Source: Papaver somniferum
Taxonomy: Eukaryota > Streptophyta > Magnoliopsida > Ranunculales > Papaveraceae
Assembly: GCF_003573695.1 (NCBI RefSeq)
Contig: NC_039358.1
Span: 238,334,345-238,398,344, forward strand
Reading direction: 5' to 3'
DNA length: 64,000 bases
Below, piece after piece: positions 33,350 through 44,749 of this stretch; position 1 is the stretch's first letter; the number at the start of each line of letters is the position of its first letter. The position numbers and the translations under genes were made by a program. The notes under the pieces are model-generated. The model was not told the DNA's origin and searched no databases. It was given only the letters and a program-made list of their open reading frames with translations.

Positions 33350-33478
33350 AGGCGGTGGTGGTGGTGGGAGGAGGTGGTGGTGGTAATAGGTGGTTGGTGG
33401 TGGTGATAATCAGAGGAGGTGGTGGTGGTAATCGGCGGTGGTGGGCGGTGGTGGTGGGAGGAGGTGGTGGTGGTTATA
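33350..33478. repeat. GGT/GGC-rich microsatellite
   Basis: Runs of GGTGGTGGTGG with AGG and CGG variants. Frames through it give His/Pro- or Gly-rich peptides only because of the repeat. Confidence 0.85.
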
Positions 33479-34968
33479 TACATAGGTGGTTATTAGGTTG
33501 GTTTTAAATTAAATTAGGTTAAGGGTAGGTTAGTCATTTCAACGTTTTAGGACACCCCTTATCACTGTAGGGAAGGTGGCCTAATAAAACCATGGTCCCC
33601 TCAAAAAAACCATGGTCCCTAAAAATCATTCATATTAAAAGACCTTGATACCCTTATGCATCTTGTCAAGCCCATAATTAAATAAAATTTATATCTAGGC
33701 CCAAAATTATTAAAATATAATAAACATGATGTCACACCCATCTTTACAACCGACATCCACCACCAACTACCGCCACCGCCCACAAACACCGCCAAAACCA
33801 CCTCCAACCACCACCACCACCAACCGCCGGCGGCGGCCACCACCGCCTGTCATCACCACCGACCACCGCCTCCCACCAATAACATATGGATGTGTAATCT
33901 GAAGTTACATATGCAACGTGCATGTGTATCCAGAAGTTACACATGGGTATGGCATGAAAATGTTACACATGCGTACGACATGTGTAAGCAGAAGTTACAC
34001 GTGCATATGACATGTGTAAGCAGAGGTTACACATCCATATGGCATGTGTAATGAGAAGTTACACATCAAAAAAACAGACATCAAAAAGAAAACATAAAAA
34101 AAAAAACATGTATTACTTTAAGATTTATTTACAATAATTTCTTAGCATGTGTAACTAAAAGTTACACACGCATCTGTCTAGTGTAATTGAGAGTTACATA
34201 TGCATCTATCTAGTGTGATTGAGATTTACACATGCATCTGACTTGTGTATTCATCGTCAACTCCAATTCCAGCAAGACCAATACCACAAATAAGCAATTA
34301 GCTTTTATAAAGTTATTGGAAACCTGAAATATAACACCAAGCAATCAATTTTTATAAATATTAAATGAACAGTACATACAACAATGTATAGTTCCACATG
34401 GAACTGACTAATGTAACTAGAAGATAGACATTCATATTGGAATTCAGACTTCTTATTCCTTTCAAACCACAATTACATTAGATTTCACGACTGAATCTAG
34501 CAAAATCATCAGCATCTTCCTAGTGTAACCTTTAGTTACACATGCATTTTCCTAGTGTAACTAAAAGTTACACATGCATTTTCCTAGTGTAACTAAAAGT
34601 TACAGATGTTTATATACAAATCACCTCCAATACATGAATATTAGATAGTTCAGTTATAGAAGGCTAAGGAAGTACCTATACAGATATAAACGAAGACTCA
34701 CAATCTGTGCAAGTTTTTGTTGTAGGTCCATCGAATCAACTAACTAAGTCAAATAAAAAAGTGGTACAAAACGGACGTATTCATAGCAAGATAATATTGA
34801 AAAAAGACGAAGTTAAAGACCTTCCTTAGAGTCATAAAACGTACAAGACGGACGTATTCATAGCAATAAAAACCTTCCTTAGAGTCACAAGCTTAGAATT
34901 TAAACTGTATGCAATTATCAGTTCATGGTTTAAAGGAAGTTAAAGAAAAATTGACTATACTTACATTG

Positions 34969-35037
34969 TCCTGCACCACCACTGGATCCAAATCCTCCTC
35001 TAAAACCTGCACCTGCACCTCCACCACCAACACCTCC
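34969..35037 (-). pseudogene. Glycine-rich exon-like fragment
   Basis: The minus strand reads GGVGGGGAGAGFRGGFGSSG then GAGQ. It is bounded by a TAG acceptor and by a good donor, GTAAGTATAG. A short Gly-rich exon captured from a host gene is a plausible origin; no family assigned. Confidence 0.35.
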
Positions 35038-35542
35038 TACAATCACAAACTCAATAAGATAGTTACAAAAATTTGCAATTTAACCTCATAAAATCACAAA
35101 CTCAATTCGAAGGCATCTACATAGTTTTCGCATGCAACTAATAAACAGAACTTCTCATCATTTCGGGTTCACTCAAACTTTTACACATATAATAAGAATG
35201 TGTAACTACGAGTTACACATATAATTAGCATGTCTAACTCGCAGTTACACATCCAATTAGCATGTGTAACTCGCAGTTACACATATAATTAGCATGTGTA
35301 ACTAGTATCTACACATCCAATTATCATTGCATACTCGTAAAGTCTGAAGGCATCATACTAAAAGCTAATAGTCCCTACCAAAAATATACATTTGTGGATA
35401 TTTCATTCTGTTGTCCATACACTACTTTCGCTATGGACTTAAACTAGTTAACCTAGTTTCACTAGTTGCTCCTACACTTACTTCAACAAACCATTTCCAG
35501 TACTTACATATATGCAGACACATGGGCATATGGATTTGATCG

Positions 35543-35660
35543 AAGTTGCATTAGCTCATCACTCTGATCATCAATTATAAGCATTAACAACAAGTTCATT
35601 TCTGTTGTTTCAGGAAGGGTCGCTCTAAATTCCGGATCACTAACTGAAACCTGGTCATTC
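35543..35660 (-). pseudogene. Exon-like fragment, unknown
   Basis: The minus strand encodes DQVSVSDPEFRATLPETTEM then NLLLMLIIDDQSDELMQLRS, ending NPYAHVSAYM near a GTAAGTACTGG donor. The upstream side has CAG before GTTTCAG, so a splice acceptor is possible. Protein-like composition; family not recognised. Confidence 0.35.
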
Positions 35661-36019
35661 AAATTGGCATTAGCTGACAAGTGACTTTACATCTGCACAG
35701 TTGGAACCTAGAAATCTGTTTAACATATTATGGGACAAATCAAGATTAAGAATGTACAAGATACTCACATCTATTCTCAGTTACACATCCAATCAGTATG
35801 TGTAAGTAAAAGTTACACATCCACTTAGCTTGTGTAACTGATAGTTACGTATCCATATAATGCAAAGAAATGTCTAATGTCTTGCACATCCATATAATGC
35901 AAAGAAATGTCTAATGTCTTACACCAAACTGAGAGTTACACATCCATATTTGTATTTGAATTACCTGCTATAGCATCCTCTGATGTGTATGATCTTACAA
36001 TGATTAACCTATAGCATCC

Positions 36020-36507
36020 TGATAGACACATTTTTGTGTCTAATTTGTCCTCAATGTTCTGTATTGTTAGTACTCGATTACGTACTTATTATGGTGTTTT
36101 ATGTTTTTGTAGATGTTTTTGGAAAAATAAGCTCTTGCGGCAAAATTGGCTCGAAAAGTGGTGTTTTACACCCCTGAAATGTGTTAAAGGCACCCCAAAA
36201 TGCGCTGAAAGAATCCCAGAAAAATTACTATTTACTCCCAAAAATACTATTTCCACCCTAGGGCAAGTGCTAAGGGGACACCCATACAGGATTAAGGGGA
36301 GGACATCTTCTTCCCAAAATTCAAAAATGAAAAAAGGCGGGAAAAATGGCAGCAACAATGGCAGAGTTTTTGGTCGGATTTTGGAGGAGTTTTTGTGTGA
36401 TTCAATCGCTGAAACTTCATGGGTAGTTGTGATATGTCCTAACAAAGCTAGTATGGGTGTTTGTTTCGATCAAATTTGTCTAAATAACTTGGTTTAATCC
36501 AAATTAG
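36020..36507 (+). repeat. Truncated 5' LTR of the Athila-like element
   Basis: Matches 38074-38563 closely. The open frame inside both copies (36036-36497 and 38073-38552) reflects LTR sequence, not a known protein. Confidence 0.75.
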
Positions 36508-37689
36508 ATGTAGTTGTCTTAATCAGGAAACTAGGTAAGGGCATGCTAGTCTTGTTCATTTTCTTGGTTTACTGCAGTTTCCTTTGGTAAACTCTATTTG
36601 GTTTTGAAGACCCACAATTATTCCGGCTACTGTTATACGGTTCGAGTTGACTAATCCTTTCCTAAGTTTGGCTGAAGACTTTAAACTTAGAACTTCTTGG
36701 GAGGTAACCCATGCTCATGCAACATGGTAATATCTTTCCTTAACTCTTTTTCTTCAAGTGGTAACAATTTCTCCTTGTTCATGATTTTAATTTTATCTTT
36801 AGAACATCGAGGACAATGTTAGATTTAAGTTTGGGGGTGGGGAAGAACTTTTTAGTTGCACTTTTGAAACTTCTAGCGTCACATGGTATCCGGTTAGCTA
36901 AGTTTACATACTGTTTCTCACCGAAAAGATATAAATTGGAATGCTAGGGATAACAACCTTTTGAGACATTAGAGAAAAAGACATTGAGATCCTTGAAATT
37001 CAGGAGAGAACTTGTTCCTTTTAGAGGGTAACTGTGATGAACCTAACCATACATGATGGAAAGGCAAGTAGTCCAGGAAATGCCAGAAAGACAAAGCAAC
37101 CTCACAATGTAGTCTTAGTTACTGGATTGCGACTCTCTCTCAGTAGAAACTTATCATCATCAACAAGCGGAGCGACATCAAAATCTATGAAGAAAGTTGA
37201 AGACGTTTTAGGTTTAGAAGCAACAATAGAAAAGAATAATTCAAAAATCAAAGTTGAAGTTATAAGAGCAAATGATATAAGTTGTTAGAATCCATGATAC
37301 CAAGACATCACAAGTTGCGAAGATCCAAGTTTTGAAAGTCCTTCTCTCATGACCATGTAAATTGTTGTCGTGTAATTTTTGTTTCCAAAAAAAAAAAAAT
37401 GAAAAAAAAAAACTAATGAAAAAAATCATCGTTACGTTTTGTTCAATAAGGCCAAAGGGAAGTAGAAATTAATAAGTCAAGGAAGAAATCGAAGAGAAGA
37501 GTTAATTGTCAAGGTTCTATGAGGTTCGATAGTTTATCATCAACAGTTGAAGACCGAAGAAGACGTTGTTTCTACTGAGCACTATGAGAGAGTCGAAGAA
37601 AGATACATTTGGTTAGTCCGCTTTCAATCTGGAACAAGATACATTTGCTTTGTTAGTCCGCTTTCAATCTGGCACAAGATTTTTCTAGC

Positions 37690-37870
37690 ACTGGTTTAAC
37701 TCATCACACGTAATTAGTCCAGCTGTGTAGCAGATGTCCCTCTCACCTTTATCTCTCTCCTAATCTTATCCAGCAGTAAAGCAGCGGACGCATCTTACAA
37801 TGTTTATCTAGCTGTGTAGTGGATATCTCTTTATCTAGCAGTGTTGCGGATGTGTCTCCCCTTTTCTTCA
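37690..37870 (+). repeat. CAGCTGTGTAGC motif cluster
   Basis: Short repeats of the form CAGCTGTGTAGCAG or AGCTGTGTAGTGG, the reverse complement of the motif arrayed in the 46455-51130 element. Confidence 0.6.
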
Positions 37871-38073
37871 GTCAGCTTTAGAGCTGACACCTTTAATTTC
37901 TCTGGCATTCTAGGTTGAGAATATGTATGTCCTCATAACTCTTTGGATACTTGTGACCAATTAGAAGTAATGGTTTTGTGGGTACGCCTCTGGTAAACCC
38001 TCCCGAGATTAACTCGGTTTTATTTTTTATTAGTTTTGCTCGAGGACTAGCATATAATAAGTTTGGGGGTATT

Positions 38074-39655
38074 TGAAAGACACATTTTTGTGTCTAATTT
38101 GTCCTCAATGTTCTGTATTGTTAGTACTCGATTACGTACTTATTATGGTGTTTTATGTTTTTGTAGATGTTTTTGGAAAAATAAGCTCTTGCGGCAAAAT
38201 TGGCTCGAAAAGTGGTGTTTTACAACCCCGAAATGTGTTAAAGGCACCCCAGAAATGCGCTGAAGGAATCCCAGAAAAATTAGTATTTACGCCCAAAAAT
38301 ACTATTTGCACCCCAGTGCAAGTGCTAAAGGGACACCCGTACAGGATTAAGGGGAGGACATCTTCTTCCCAAAATTCAAAAATGAAAAAAGGTGGGAAAA
38401 ATGGCAGCAACAATGGCAGAGTTTTCGATCAGATTTTGGAGGAGTTTTTGTGTGATTCAATCGCTGAAACTTCATGGGTAGTTGTGATATGTCCTAACAA
38501 AGCTAGTATGGGTGTTTGTTTCGATCAAATTTGTCTGGATAACTTGGTTTAATCCAAACAGGGAGTTGGAGGAAAAACATGAGCTTACACGAGTTGTGGT
38601 GAATCTAAACGTGTACGGCACGTGTTTGGAAGCCTTAATCAACACTTTGGAACGTGAAGAAGATTTATAAGGAATTTAATCCAGCTGCGGATGCGTAAAA
38701 ATCAAAATCATTGATAAAAAAAGAAAGAAAATATCTCGAGTAAAAGAAGATTATTTGGGATTAATGGAGGAGATTCAACGCGTGTTTTTTCTTTAAATAG
38801 ATTCCCTGGGAGTCTTAGAGAGGGTGTCGAGAGTCTGGGGGGCTGAGGAGGGCCAGAGAAGAAGAAATTCGAGTTTTCCCAAACTCTGTTTCTGCTGCTG
38901 CTGCTGATGAACATGAAGAACACGAAGAACGGACCATCCAAGACCGTCGTTTTCCAACAGTAACAACGACTCACAGCCGTGTGTCGTACATCAGAGGCAG
39001 ACTTATTTGCCAGCGGTTGCGACACAGAGACGTGGGTCTTAGAGTAACCGTGACAATCCTCTGTATCGTCTTTTTTTGGTTTGTAACAAATATAATTGTT
39101 ACAAAACCCGGTTTTGAATTATTTCTCCATTTTCATCATTTGTAAACACCCTTTGAGCAATAATAATGATTTTTGAGCGTGTTTCCAACATGATGAGCGG
39201 CTAATTCTCCCACAACCAAGGCAATGAGGAAGCTATTTGCGCATGAATAATTGGTAACTATTTTATTTTCTCTAATATTTAATTATAATTCACTCAATCA
39301 CTGCTTTTGCAGAGTTTTAAATTGTTTGCTTAATTTTCCTAATCAGTTGTGATTCAATTAAATAGGTTATGCTTTGTTTAGATAATCTATGCTTAAGAGA
39401 TACAATTGATGTTTGAGAATTTGCTTGATTATTAGTGAGTTAAGAATAAAGGACTTAAAAGATAATTAGAGTTTTGGATTATTTACCATCATTAATTCAT
39501 GTGCAATAGTAGAATCAGTGTCTTGGTTATTTTCTCATACCTCTCGCCACTTTGTTAATATTTTTGTATATAATTTTATTAAATCTTTAAATTTAATCTT
39601 CACAAGTCCGAGAGTTTGAACCTCATTACTACAACATCATCAAAAAATATTATCA
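38074..39655 (+). repeat. 3' LTR of the Athila-like element
   Basis: 1582 bp from TGAAAGACAC to ATTATCA, immediately followed by the CATCC target duplication. Includes AATAATAATGATT-type A/T-rich sequence near 39160 that may hold the polyadenylation region. Confidence 0.75.
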
Positions 39656-39919
39656 CATCCTCACTGCAATCATTAACTGTAAGATTTCCAGGCTTAATGT
39701 AATAAACAACAACTTGAGAATCCTAAGAACTGAAACATACTAAAAAGAAATAGATGTAGTGAAAGGTACTGAATGACACCCCAAAATTGGGTAGAGAGAA
39801 CTTACAACTGTGATCGAATTAGAGAAAAAAAGAGAGATTAGACTTATCTTTCAGTTCCATTTCATTACAAAATCTGCACAAGAAGTGCTAATTGAGAAGT
39901 ATGAACATAGATAGTAATT

Positions 39920-40030
39920 ACCTGCTTGCATAGAAACCATAGTGAAGCAACATCTTTCCTTGTGAAATTTATTTGGTATCGTTGAATCATTGCAAAAGCT
40001 ATTTCATCCAAGATGAGTTTCATGCCTCTC
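39920..40030 (-). pseudogene. Exon fragment resembling plant inositol polyphosphate phosphatase
   Basis: The minus strand encodes RRGMKLILDEIAFAMIQRYQ then INFTRKDVASLWFLCKQ, stopping at a GTAATT donor. The stretch FTRKDVASLWFLCKQ recalls plant multiple inositol polyphosphate phosphatases, by memory only. It is one exon-size piece without its catalytic RHGxRxP motif, so it is a captured or broken fragment. Confidence 0.3.
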
Positions 40031-40039
40031 CTTACACAA

Positions 40040-41400
40040 ACAAATAAAACCAACAAAATCAACACCACCAGAATTGAGAAATAGAATTAATACTGAATAG
40101 AGATCATAATTTCACAAAGAAACATCGATTTCAATGATTTTGTATAGACGAATTATTTTACAGAGAGAAGAAAGTTGAAATTAGGTTTTGAACTTTGAAA
40201 TGACTTAACAGAGGCTCTGCAATCCATTGAATCCATTCCCTGCACCATTCAAAAACAGCTTCCATTTCATATCTATCAAGAACATATGAAATTGAAAATT
40301 AAAAGTGAATAAAATTCAATCAAATCTACGGGTAATAAAGATGATGAGTAGTTGATATCGAATCTCTAATAAATTTTTAGATCGCAACTTGAAATTGAGA
40401 GTTACAATGATTTTGACGAAGAACAGATGTGAAAATTTTGTTAAGGATTCTTCAAAATAACTACATGATACAACCAGAGAGACTAGATGAATGTAAATCT
40501 AAGATCTAAGTTAATTGAAAAACGCCTGAAGATTTATGTTTTGAAAAGTGTTTTTCTCAGATTTGTTTCTGAAATAAACAAACTAAAACCTCTCAATCGA
40601 AGAATTATCACTAGTAGAAGAGGATACTTATCTATACGCTTGCTGATGAACTTGTGTTGAATCTGTAAATCGACTGAAACACAACTCGATGAAATCAATA
40701 CCTGAGAAATCTTCGAATCAACTGAAATCGATTATTTGATTGATATGTTAATCGATTAAACATCATCATCAGAGATCCATAAACATCATCAGCAAAGATC
40801 GATGAAGCTAAAATCGTCTTCTTCTTCTTCTTCGTAAAACACGATCTGAAAACCCTAAAACTATTCAGAGCAGAAACTAGAAAGAGAATGTGAAAATGAA
40901 AATGAAAATAAAACCGATGATATTCCTCCTGTATATATTCTAAAGGGCAGTGTTGTCATTATTAAAATTCCTAATAATTAATTATGGGCCAGATCTGAAA
41001 AAAAAATTGATTTTCCGGGCCCAGTAACATCATTTTCTTAAAGTATGGAGTTGACAGTGAAAGATCCATTTAGTGGGGCTTCTATATATTGAACCCATAT
41101 AGTAGGGGGTTCTAGTATTTTTTCACTTCCCGGTTTGGTTAACCATTTAAAGGACTAGAAGGTCATTTTTGACCAATTCTGTGCCAATCAGGACGACTGG
41201 TTTGACCCTGTCGTCTAGTTAGGAAAACTGAAACTTAGTCCTTATGCTAGGGAAAATAGAAACCTTAGGATTTCCGTGAGGATTGCTCATTAAATTAGCC
41301 AAAAATCAACTACACTAATTAAGCAAAAATCAATTAACAAAATCCTCTGAACCATTAATTCCCAACCGTTTAGGAGCCAATTTTTCCCCGAAATTTTTCT
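40040..41400. other. Interval upstream of the polygalacturonase gene
   Basis: 40200-40275 may hold another minus-strand exon-like piece, not resolved. 40900-41060 contains GGGCCC and TTAATTATGGGCC that are loosely inverted relative to GCCCATAATTAA near 33670; this may be the far end of a large decayed element. The last 350 bp would hold the gene's promoter. Confidence 0.4.
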
Positions 41401-41410
41401 TAATTTACTT

Positions 41411-41418
41411 TATAAATA
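41411..41418 (+). promoter_or_regulatory. TATA box of the polygalacturonase gene
   Basis: TATAAATA lies 81 bp upstream of the predicted ATG at 41499, a usual plant spacing with a short leader. Confidence 0.6.
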
Positions 41419-41498
41419 TACTTGTCTGATTTTTCTAATCTTTCATACCAACTTTCACCAAGCATTTTGGGTTGGTTAAAATAAAAATAATAAAAATC

Positions 41499-43455
41499 AT
41501 GGTGAGAAAAGTATGATTTTTGTTTACAGTTGGATGCTAATCTTCTTTTCCATTTTTCAACATTCAGAATGCAGTTTTTACATTTACTTGTTGCAACATA
41601 TACTTATTCCGATTTGTTTTATTTTGTTTTTGTTACAGGGAAGTAAGAAAATTCTTTTAATATTTGGGCTTATTATATCAACCTATATCCATGTTGCATC
41701 AGCAAGAGGAGTTTTCAATGTTATGAAATTCGGCGCCGTCGGTGATGGCATTAGAGATGATACTCAAGTAAGAGACATGTCTCAGATAAAGAATTAAGCA
41801 GCATTTTAATGAAAAATGAGAAATTGCAGATGTCTCTCCTGTGAATGTGCTAACAATGTCTGAAATTTGTTGTAGGCATTCTTGAAAGCCTGGGCCGCAA
41901 CATGCGGAGATCCCAAAGGAATACCAAAAATGCTTGTTCCAAGAAGAAGGACATTTTTAGTTGGACCTGTTGATTTTGTTGGCCCTTGCAAGGCTACAAA
42001 TGTCACCGTTGAGGTTTGTTCTTTTCCAAATGGGTTAACCTGTGGAGTTGTCATTTTAAGATTGTAAACCCTCCCTCATATTTAAGATGTTAAATTATTA
42101 TTATTATTATATTTTTATTTTTTTTGGTGTTTCATGAAGATCGGTGGAACTATTGTCGCACCACTATCAACCAGAGCATGGGCTAAGGATGTTCATACAT
42201 GGCTTAAATTCAACAACATTCATGGACTCACTGTCAATGGACATGGTGTAATTGATGCACGCGGTAAGGCTTGGTGGGAACAGTCGTGCCATAACTTTAA
42301 GCACCAAAACCAACCAGGATGCACCCAACTGCAACCAGCTGTCAGTTTTTTGTTTATTGCTTTACATATCCAATATATTTGTTGCATTTTTTTTTCCTTG
42401 TTGGGAAATTGAATAACGCGAACTTCATTTCATTGAATTGCAGGCGATCAACTTCTGGGGAACAAATGCTGGTACATTCCGTGACATGACCGTTAAAAAT
42501 GCGGCTATGTTCCATGTAACTCTCTTGGGTTTGGATGGTTTTGAAGTTCACAATATCAACATTAACTCCCCTGAAGATACTCCCAACACAGATGGCATTC
42601 ACACTCAGAATGTCAAACATGTCACTATTGCTGACAGCCAGTTTAGGAGTGGTACGTGCACATGCATATTTTTTGGGATGATACTCTTCATAATTAAGGA
42701 GGTTAAATCTTACCAGAATTTTTTTTTTTTCATTCAGGTGACGATTGTGTGTCAATTGGAGACAAGAGTTCGTACGTTTACGTCCGTAACTGTCACTGTG
42801 GACCAGGACACGGAGTAAGGTTAGTAATTAGTAGTTTAGTACTCATACAAGATCCTAGCTTTACAAAGAACAGTAATAATGTTGAGATTGTTTTCCATGC
42901 ATAATGCAGTATTGGAAGCCTTGGTTCAGGAGGAACTGAAGCCCAAGTAGAGGAGATTCATGTTGAAAACATTAAATTTGTTGGTACCATGTTTGGTTGC
43001 AGAATCAAGACTTATCAGGTACATAATTACAGAAATTTCACTAATGAGCCTGGCTTTTATGATGATCAGTAGTCTAACTTGTTTAACTGTTGGTTCTTTA
43101 GGGTGGGAAAGGATACTGCCGTGCAGTCACATTCAAGCACAGCAACTTCACTAATGTGTTGAATCCTCTATATATCGACCAACATTACTTCTCCAATAAT
43201 CCAGTGGAGACAAGCGCTGTTCGTATTAGCGATGTGACCTTTGATGATTTGAGAGGAACAACCGATATACGTACACCATCTGCTATCTCCATGAAATGCA
43301 GTAACGTGGTTGCTTGCACCGGTCTTAAATTCAACAACATCCACTTGACACCTGCAAAGCCTGGAACTAAACTTGTTTCTACCATTAACAATGCCCATGG
43401 AGCCGTACTTGGAAGAGTTGAACCTCCCTTGGTTGGTTTGAAAGCAGCAATATAA
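41499..43455 (+). CDS. Exopolygalacturonase-like glycoside hydrolase family 28 protein
   Basis: Eight exons with GT-AG borders: 41499-41510, 41639-41767, 41876-42013, 42140-42340, 42444-42651, 42738-42819, 42910-43018 and 43102-43455, giving 410 residues. The N-terminus MVRKGSKKILLIFGLI plus ISTYIHVASA is a signal peptide, so the enzyme is probably secreted to the cell wall to hydrolyse pectin. All four GH28 motifs are seen: NTDG (in EDTPNTDGIH), SGDDC across the exon 5/6 border, GHG (GPGHGVSIGSLGSGG) and RIK (GCRIKTYQ). Length fits plant exopolygalacturonases, often pollen-expressed. No lesion is visible. Exon 1 is only 12 nt; without the first splice, an open frame from 41513 gives a different hydrophobic N-terminus. 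Confidence 0.9.
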
Positions 43456-43731
43456 TATGCTAACTAGCATGCACCTCTTCGAGAATCATCCACGCCAGAC
43501 TGCGTGCCTCTTCGATGCTTGTAGAATCTTACACGGTTGATGTATTTTATTTATTTTTGTAAAAGAATGTTTCTACTTCCAGTTATATCCCAAATTTATG
43601 GGAAAGCTTGGTGTATCATAGTTCAGTACCTAAGGGAGTACTAATGAAATACCTTTCCTTGATTATATAAGCATATGGGTCCAACCAGAAAATCACGTTA
43701 AGAACAAAACTATAACACCTAAAAGTCATTT
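43456..43731. other. 3' untranslated region and downstream flank
   Basis: T-rich downstream sequence of the polygalacturonase gene; no canonical AATAAA right after the stop is evident. No other feature. Confidence 0.5.
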
Positions 43732-44075
43732 TATTCTTCTTACTATACTAGTAGTAAATTGTTCTTTTTTTCTTTTTTTTCGACCAGGAAAGATTCAAAA
43801 AAAATAATCAAAACCTGCGTATGAACCGCTCAATTGAACTCCCTGAAAAACCACCCTCTCGATCACATGTTTTATATCATGGGGCCCAAAGTTGCCTCCT
43901 GCTGACTCCAAAATGTGCAGGTCTCGCCCTCATGTGAGAGGACGGTTTTCATTTTGTTCATTTTAGGCAGTTCATTTAGAACCAGTGGGAAACAAAAAAA
44001 AGATTAAAAAACAAAAACAAGCATACAAAGAAAAGAGGGTCAAAAGGCTATTTTCTAGAGCCTCCGAACATGTGT
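43732..44075. repeat. Dispersed stem-loop repeat, copy 2
   Basis: Longer copy of the repeat at 8111-8379. The extra ~90 bp (about 43845-43930) follows CTCCCT. Borders were set by where similarity starts (TATTCTTC) and ends (CATGTGT). Confidence 0.65.
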
Positions 44076-44485
44076 TCTTTGACCTCTCCATGCTTAATTT
44101 CCTTGTTTTTCCTCCCATTCCATATTTTAATCTTGGGAGCTCCCTTGGCAAATTAAGACCCTCCTAAATAAAAAGCTCTAATTGTAATTGTTGGCCTGTA
44201 TGAACATTATCAGTTTCAGTCTCCACCAAATTGCAAAAATAGCACAGGCTGGTTAATCATAATAGAAGTTTACTTATTTATGAACTGTAATTTCCTACTG
44301 AGAGATGGACACCTAATCCTTCCTTAAAAGGCCCTAGAGAGATTAATATCAATCATAATGAACTTTGAAAACGTTACCATCTTTCTTTTTCCCGTCTCTT
44401 TCTATAAAAGCCATTTTTTCTTCACTAGGAGTCTACAGATCTAGAAGTTCGAGTTTAAGAATTGAGGATTGGAATTTATTTTAAA

Positions 44486-44695
44486 ATGGTTGGAAAACAA
44501 GGAGGGGCTGCAATAGGAATAATTTAGGAACAACATATTCATGTGTTGCAATATGGGAAAATGATCGTGTTGAGATTATTGCTAATGATCAAGGAAATCG
44601 TACTACTCCTTATGTTGCTTTTACTGATACTGAACGTTTGATCGGAGATGCTGCTAAGAATCAAGCTGCTTTGAACCCTATCAATATTGTGTTCG
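44486..44695 (+). pseudogene. HSP70 first-exon pseudogene
   Basis: Encodes [12 protein letters not shown], then after a 1-base deletion [40 protein letters not shown] and [17 protein letters not shown]. It ends at GTAAGT, the standard position of the first intron in plant cytosolic HSP70 genes. HSP70 is an ATP-dependent chaperone; this piece is the start of its ATPase domain. Besides the frameshift in the phosphate-binding GI-D-LGTT region, one Ser of TTPSYVAF is missing. The T2 element begins 54 bp into the intron, and no exon 2 is seen in the window. A TATA-like CTATAAAAG at about 44401 may be its old promoter. Confidence 0.88.
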
Positions 44696-44749
44696 GTAAG
44701 TTGTTTTCTGTAAATAGTTTGCAAATATGAGATAACCTGGTGTTGTAGA

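Larger units (their letters stand above)
32033..33627. mobile_element. Non-autonomous DNA transposon with GGGACCATGG inverted repeats
   Basis: The left end (32033-32085) and right end (33580-33627) are inverted copies. Each has two direct copies of GGGACCATGGTTTT separated by a T-rich/G spacer. The flanks carry ATATTAAAGA (32021-32030) and ATATTAAAAG (33632-33641), a possible 9-10 bp target duplication as in Mutator-like elements, though 4 bp of slack on the right keeps this uncertain. No transposase is encoded. The interior holds an alternating motif array and a GGT-rich microsatellite. Confidence 0.65.
33884..35945. repeat. Dispersed minisatellite of TGTAACT...AGTTACACAT units
   Basis: About 18 units of roughly 32-36 bp lie in clusters (33884-34070, 34140-34250, 34505-34615, 35190-35320, 35770-35945). 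Each unit is itself an imperfect palindrome: TGTGTAAC, a short loop, GTTACACA, then a variable CATC or CATG spacer. Confidence 0.8.
36020..39655 (+). mobile_element. Athila-like LTR element, internally deleted
   Basis: Target duplication CATCC at 36015-36019 and 39656-39660. The left LTR begins TGATAGACACATTTTTG at 36020 and matches the right copy to about 36507. The right LTR starts at 38074 after a purine tract (AAGTTTGGGGGTATT) and ends ATTATCA at 39655. So the right LTR is 1582 bp but the left only about 490 bp: the rest of the left LTR and the 5' interior are deleted. Another AAGTTTGGGGGTGGGG tract near 36830 follows GAGGACAATG, an arrangement seen in Athila-type elements. No pol domain remains. 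Confidence 0.78.

Noticed and set aside
33178..33944. His/Pro- and Gly/Trp-rich open frames on the minus strand
   Set aside because: They are translations of GGT/GGC microsatellite and its CCACCG counterpart, without codon structure.
33884..35945. Repeats with spacers resembling a CRISPR array
   Set aside because: Plant nuclear DNA; units vary in sequence and spacing, are palindromic themselves, and no cas gene exists. It is a minisatellite.
36036..38552. Paired open frames of 153 and 159 codons starting MSNLSSMFC and MKDTFLCLICP
   Set aside because: Both lie within the two LTR copies in the same place and shift frame between them; they are LTR sequence, not a gene.
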